A DNA stretch of 64,000 nt from Amaranthus tricolor (Eukaryota; Streptophyta; Magnoliopsida; Caryophyllales; Amaranthaceae), in NCBI RefSeq assembly GCF_026212465.1, contig NC_080057.1:25360647-25424646 (forward strand), written 5' to 3'. Positions 58,956-64,000 of the stretch are shown here, piece after piece. The notes below the pieces were generated by a model. The model had not been told where the DNA came from and made no database searches. It worked only from the letters and a program-made list of their open reading frames with translations. Position 1 is the first letter of the stretch. Each line of letters opens with the position of its first letter. Both the position numbers and the translations under genes were made by a program.

Positions 58956-61900
58956 TCATTGGTTTGAGCAGAAATCTAAAAACCCCACGAACTCATGGTT
59001 GTTGATCATATGAACGGTCTTTTCAATTCCAATTACTCCTGAAACAGTGCACTTTAGAATTTCAGACAATTGTCGGGAAAAACGAATGAAAAAGAAAATA
59101 ATATTTTATATCACAAATATTGTTAAGTGATTCTCATTTAAGCGGAGTTTGAATAGCAATACTAGAAAAAAAATTACCCATTGTGAGAGCACTAGCGAAA
59201 ATGACCGCGGAGAGGATGAAGACAATGAGGGAAGCTCGTTTCAGAAACACAACCATTTTCCTTACGAGGTATTGTCCCCAAAAGCCGGCTAGAAGTGAAA
59301 CCGACATAAGGTACAAGGCTGCAAAGTTTTTCTCAAATCATCAGACTCGATCAAACTATACCAGAGCGCAAATGAAAACGCAAAATGTCATGTGAAGAGT
59401 CATTTTATCTAATATTTTGATCAAGTGTGGATTGAAACATTTGTTTATTTGGAGAACGAAATTTCCGGTTTCTGGTAACAAGGAATGGGCCATAGTAAGT
59501 CGCACAAGATTTTCATTTAGCTTACATTGTCAGATAAATGCAATTCATGTTGGCAATACTTCACCTGTGAGGAAAGTCTCATTAAAATAATAAGTTGTGG
59601 ACTTGTATATAATATTTGGTAGATAATCCTCTTAAAATCATATGATACTTGTATATAATATTTGGTAGATAATCCTCCTAAAACCATATGATTTTGAATT
59701 TTGAAAAGAGTGAACCTTATTAAGTGTGTAGGCAAGTTAACTTTTTTTACTCGTGGGTTGTATGCTCAAGCCCATGGGTGCCCTGTAAGTGTGTCCTACG
59801 AGAGATTATATAACGAATTGTTAGTGCCCCAACAAGTAAGACGTACCGTATGTAATTGGGAACCTTTTGAGAAAGTAGAACTCCACCACTGACAAGGAGG
59901 AGGAGAACAGCATCACGAAAGTCGCAGTGGCACTTGCTACCTGGACAGTTGAACAAAAAATACACTTAAGATTATAGGTAGAAAGATGATCAGCCCGCAG
60001 GCGCAGTTTTTCTTCAGAATCAAGCTAGTATTCTCCATTCACAAATTCTCATTTAAGACTGTCTCATCGTGAGACGGTCCTAAACTGGGTTAAATAGCTC
60101 ACTTTAAATATCAAAATCCCATTTTAAATTTACTAGCTGAGACGGTCGTATACAAGAATCGCTCAAATAAGAAGGCATGTCAAGAAAACTTGGGAGATAT
60201 TAGTTTGTTTGACCAACTAGAAGTATTATCTGATTTAATAGCTGATAAGTCAGCTGTTTTAAGGTAATTTTAATATAAGTGTGTGGAAAAAATGAATTGC
60301 GACTATTGAATGAAAAAGGCTACTCCTAATAGCATAAAACCTAATTTTCCAGTTAGGTTAAAAATTATTTACCAAATACTTAAAATATATATATTTTTTG
60401 AGATAACCAAATACTAAGAATATAAAATGTATGATTATGAAATGCATATAAACATGACATTGGAATAAGAAGCTTTCAAAATCCAAGTACTCAAAATATC
60501 ACCAAAGGAATAATACAAAACTCAGAATTACGTAATAGAGAAAAGTTTGAGAAATTGGAATATGTCGACAACATGTCCCATCTAAACCACTTATTGTTAC
60601 ACCCCACATGGCTACATGGCCTCTCATGCCTACTTCATAGTCAAGGAAAACAAATTAGCAATTGCAAGAAAGTGCAAAAGCACAAACATGTTAACTATTT
60701 GCAAATTCTTTCTTCACATGATTAATTATAATAATGTCTAAGAGACTATGATAGTAATTAATCTCATTGAATCATATACACTTCTTATTTATATGAAGTT
60801 GTAAATGATATTTGCTACCAAGGGTCAAAAGAACACAATCTCTTTGTTATTGCTAATAAGGGTAATGTTCATTGAATGGGCACTTATTTATATAAAGCTA
60901 CAAGCATGCAAATGATGTTTGCTTCCAAGGGTTAATAGGAAATAACCTCTTTGTTAATGCTAACTAGGGTAATGTTCATTGAATCATGGGTACTTCTGAT
61001 CTTATTTATGTAAAGTTGCAAATGATGTTTTCTATCAAAGGTCAATAGAAAACAATCTTTTAATTATCGCTTACAAAGGTAATGTTGTAACATCCGACCC
61101 AACTCGCCACTTCATGGCATTGAGGTAATGAAATGTTGTTGTGTTGTCCCATTAAATTGTTATAATACATATAACAATGTGAGAGCTTTTGAGATAAAAT
61201 GTAACAATCTCAATAAAACAGAGTGAGTAAATTGTTGCGCTTATGATATACTCCCTTTATCCCATTGAAAATTTAAAATTGTTTCATTTGAGAGAAATTA
61301 TTGAGAGCTTTTGTAGTCAAATGATGCTATTTCAATGGGACAGAGAGAGTAATAAGATAAAGATATGTTTGGATTCAAGGATGTATACCTGAGGAATTAC
61401 ACCAATCTCAAGAAGCAATGGACCTAGAATAAATCCACCCCCAGATCCTAGAAGACCACCAACAGTGCCTCCAAGTAATCCACAAAGTGCACAAAATGAG
61501 AGTGTTATGGGTGTAAATTCAATTGAAGCTTCACAAACTGACTGTGTGTTCCCAGTTATCTTCCTCTTCCTGCCTTCTTCATACAACTTTACAGCTTCAT
61601 ACCCAAAAACTCCAAAGGCTACAGGAAACTATAGAACAGCAATAAATCAATACAAAAACGAAACCAATTACTAAAAGGCATGTTGAAAGAAAATCAAAAT
61701 ACTTTGTTTCTGAAATATGATTTTATTTGGAAATTCAGAATTTACTCAAATTTAATGTTTAATAAATCACTAAAATTAAAATTTGGATTTGAGTGAATTC
61801 CACCAATGTTTTAAAAGTAGTTAAAATAGAGAATTTGAGAATGACTTCTCAAACCTTGTCATTGAAACATTTTTCGTTTATGATTTCATAATTGAAATCT

Positions 61901-63830
61901 ATAATTTAAAATGATCAATTACTTATTTCCAAACACAATCTTATATGATTTAGAAATCTGTTTCACGCATAATATTCATGAGGCCCTGAGCAAAGTCTAA
62001 ACATGAACTTAATATTAATACTTCTATAAAACAAATCTACAATCTTGTATTTAGTTTAAACTTCCATGAAAATAATTGAAAATAAAATTAATTTAATGCT
62101 CAAACAATATATTTTCTATATTTTTCCAATAGAGACACCACTAATATAAAAACATAATTCTATCAAATATATATGTAGTCAAAGGCCTCGTAAAATTGGG
62201 GTCTCTAAGCGATTGCTAACAGTGCACATGTCTCTGAGGCTCCTTGGATGAATATGTAATGTTTTAGTAAAACAACAGATTAGTGAACTCCTCGTCTCCT
62301 TATATAAGGGTATGGTAATATAGTTTTACTGGCCGAAACCTTATGATCTCTATAAATAAGGGTATTGATATATTTGTTATCGATAACAAGACCCGCGTAA
62401 TAGGAGAGTTGGCTACACACAAAACTGATAAAATTTCATCCTAATAAATGCAAAAGGTGAAAAAGAAATATTGTTTGTCCAAAAAAACTTTCACTTGGTG
62501 TTATCCAAAAGATCCATTTCCTTTAGTTCTATATTCTTATCCTGAAATAATGAATTGAGTTCGTATAGGCATTTTTGATGCCGCTATTGTGATAGCTCTT
62601 CGGGCTACATTTTCTGCTACTCCGCTTATTTCATAAAGTATTCGACCTGGTTTGACAACAGCTACCCAATATTCGGGAGATCCTTTCCCCGAACCCATAC
62701 GGGTTTCTACGGGTCTTACTGTAACAGGTTTGTCAGGAAAAACGCGGACCCATATTTTTCCACCGCGACGTGCATTTCGTGTCATTGCTCGTCGCCCGGC
62801 TTCTATTTGTCTAGACGTGATCCAAGCGGGTTCAAGTGCCTGAAGAGCATATCTTCCGAAACAAATACGATTACCCCGATAAAACCAATTGGTATTAGGA
62901 AGAGTAGCCCATCAAGTATATATAATAAGTCAACCTCTCTCTAATTCTTCGATGTGGAATTACATGTGGATTAATTTCAACATGGTATGCCGTCTTTCAC
63001 CCTATACCCATATAAGCGAGATATAGTAGGTATGATGATGATGAAAAGCATACACAAACAACACATGATGAAAAACATGCTTATGAGAAAAAAAAATGGT
63101 GGGGTTGAATACCTGAATAAGGTTAAGCACCCAATACCATGTGGTACAGGCTGCAACATCATTCTGTTAAACAATATAATTCATCATAAATCATTAGTAG
63201 TTAATTAATCACATAATTTTGCTACAAGTATGACAAATATGTAGCTGACCTTTAGGACTTGAAGGAGCACAAAAGAAACCCACACAATAACCAGGAGTAG
63301 TAATCTTTTCCAATTTAGATTAAACGACATAATTTGCTGCACATAAAAGGATTACAGTTAAATCAGCCAATATTAAATATTTTTTATTTGAAAGAAGTGT
63401 TTACCACAATCAAACCAGCCGTAAAGTAGAATTTCTGTTATTTATGTGAAGTTGCGCATATTGTTTACTACAAAGGATTTTTCGAAAACAACATTTTTGT
63501 TAGTTTATCACTGAAAAGGGTAAATTTGCGAACATTCGAACCCAAAATTCACCCTAGGTGGAAGCCACTTAATTAATAGCATCAATGTAATTGGGGTAAA
63601 GTAATGTAATGTTTATTTATGTCATTTAAACAACTCAACAAACTTTGTCATTTTCTAATTATTAAGTAGGATTGTGCCAAAATCTTATGTCAACCAAACG
63701 ACCACTAGGAAATATAGGTATCAAACTTAAAACTTAAAAGAGCAATGTATTGTATACAACATTTTTTTACTAACCATGGCCGATTTTTCTTCTTTAGGGC
63801 ACAATGGCTCATATTCTGTGTCTATCAAAA
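58956..63830 (-). CDS. TauE/SafE-family membrane transporter, C-terminal part, cut by window edge
   Basis: Exons seen, in transcript order: 63775-63830, 63250-63336, 63113-63163, 61389-61628, 59847-59940, 59178-59318 and 58956-59038. They join in phase and give about 249 C-terminal residues; the N-terminal half lies beyond 64000. Landmarks: a cytosolic acidic loop ([14 protein letters not shown]), a membrane helix ([17 protein letters not shown]), [11 protein letters not shown], the Gly-rich family segment [20 protein letters not shown], then [20 protein letters not shown], further helices and the usual plant ending [11 protein letters not shown]. TauE/SafE proteins are thought to export sulfonates, sulfite or other anions. 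The plant members form a multi-pass family whose substrates are mostly unknown. Introns hold SINE-like repeats and a chloroplast insertion. Confidence 0.92.
59725..59840. repeat. Dispersed repeat related to 44262-44395
   Basis: Shares TTACTCGTGGGTTGTATGC, AAGCCCATGGGTG and GATTATATAACGAATTGTTA with the diverged copy at 44262-44395. It abuts the donor side of a TauE/SafE exon. Confidence 0.45.
60740..61150 (-). repeat. Cluster of SINE-like copies in TauE/SafE intron
   Basis: Three or more reversed partial copies of the 36395-36740 family, each with AACCTCTTTGTTA-like and AGGGTAATGTTCATTGAA-like blocks, ending with CATCCGACCCAACTCGCC and TTCATGGCATTGAGGTAATG. Confidence 0.55.
62445..62882. mobile_element. 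Chloroplast DNA insertion (NUPT) in a TauE/SafE intron
   Basis: The block contains the 3' part of chloroplast rpl16 and what reads as the rpl16-rpl14 spacer. Comparison with the uninterrupted dispersed repeat at 37405-37565 places the junctions near 62445 and 62882. The exact left edge is uncertain because I cannot align it to a chloroplast genome. Confidence 0.85.
62537..62881 (-). pseudogene. rpl16: Plastid ribosomal protein L16 fragment (rpl16 exon 2), nuclear copy
   Basis: 115 uninterrupted codons read [57 protein letters not shown] and end [10 protein letters not shown], the normal C-terminus of chloroplast L16. The first 20 or so codons of exon 2 and the tiny exon 1 are missing, so it is truncated at its 5' side. 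The frame is intact, which suggests recent transfer. It lies in a nuclear intron on the same strand as the host gene and has no plastid signal, so it is unlikely to be functional. Confidence 0.9.
63430..63620 (-). repeat. SINE-like copy in TauE/SafE intron
   Basis: Reversed copy with ACATTCGAACCCAAAATTCA, CCTAGGTGGAAGCCACTTAA and a terminal TAATTGGGGTAAAGTAATG, related to the cluster at 36395-36740. Confidence 0.5.
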
Positions 63831-64000
63831 CTGCAAGTAATTGAACAAGCCACATCAAATCTTTTAACCCAAAACAAATAAATACTCCATAACATTTTAT
63901 TTAATTTAATATATCAAGTGGTTTCTAGGTAGGCATAAATACTAACCAAAAGGTTGTTTGATAGTAATTAATATGGTAAGCCATTTCATTTAAAAAAGAA
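63831..64000. other. Intron sequence of the TauE/SafE gene at window edge
   Basis: No exon is recognisable in these last 170 bases; the upstream exons of the minus-strand gene must lie beyond the window. Confidence 0.6.

Noticed and set aside
62537..62881. Functional ribosomal protein gene
   Set aside because: Truncated chloroplast-type rpl16 inside a nuclear intron, with no start or targeting sequence.

Overview
This window looks like nuclear DNA from a flowering plant, most likely a eudicot. It is AT-rich and carries long, intron-rich genes with plant GT-AG splice sites, plant-specific families (PPR proteins, a GDSL esterase, a seed-type LEA protein, plastid threonine deaminase), plant transposon families and a piece of chloroplast DNA. 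The SINE-like repeats remind me of families seen in Caryophyllales, but that is only a weak impression. All exon boundaries were placed by hand from reading frame, splice consensus and family knowledge; nothing was aligned by computer.

Layout. 541-4226 is a Mutator-like element with a perfect 9-bp target duplication. It carries a transposase C-terminal remnant (SWIM and zinc knuckle), a decayed plant-mobile-domain gene and seven copies of a 25-nt palindrome. 5544-8324 is an intronless P-class PPR gene (+). A spliced Hsp70 fragment lies at 8987-9349. A broken Copia retrotransposon occupies about 9637-14014. 17211-27781 is a nine-exon threonine deaminase gene (+) whose first intron holds a complete but inactivated hAT element (18007-21718, 8-bp target duplication). 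29863-32169 is a five-exon GDSL esterase/lipase (+). 35421-44647 (-) is an 18-exon plastid FAD/NAD(P)-binding protein of the lycopene-cyclase-like family, with introns loaded with SINE-like and foldback repeats. 47438-50152 (-) is a single-exon PPR-DYW protein, the likely EMB175 orthologue. 54591-58070 (+) is a four-exon LEA protein gene with a seed/ABA-type promoter. 58956-63830 (-) is the C-terminal part of a TauE/SafE-family membrane transporter that runs off the right edge; one of its introns carries a chloroplast rpl16 fragment.

How the genes relate. There is no operon logic here. Several products are predicted to act in plastids (threonine deaminase, the FAD protein, EMB175), but they belong to different pathways. 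The EMB175 and GDSL genes may preserve an old neighbourhood, because I recall their Arabidopsis counterparts as adjacent loci. The rest of the window is intergenic AT-rich sequence, short tandem duplications and dispersed repeats. I found no tRNA, rRNA or CRISPR. I do not see a clearly new biological system. The most unusual signals are the palindrome arrays inside the Mutator-like element, the glutamate-less DYW domain, and a probable GC-AG intron in threonine deaminase.
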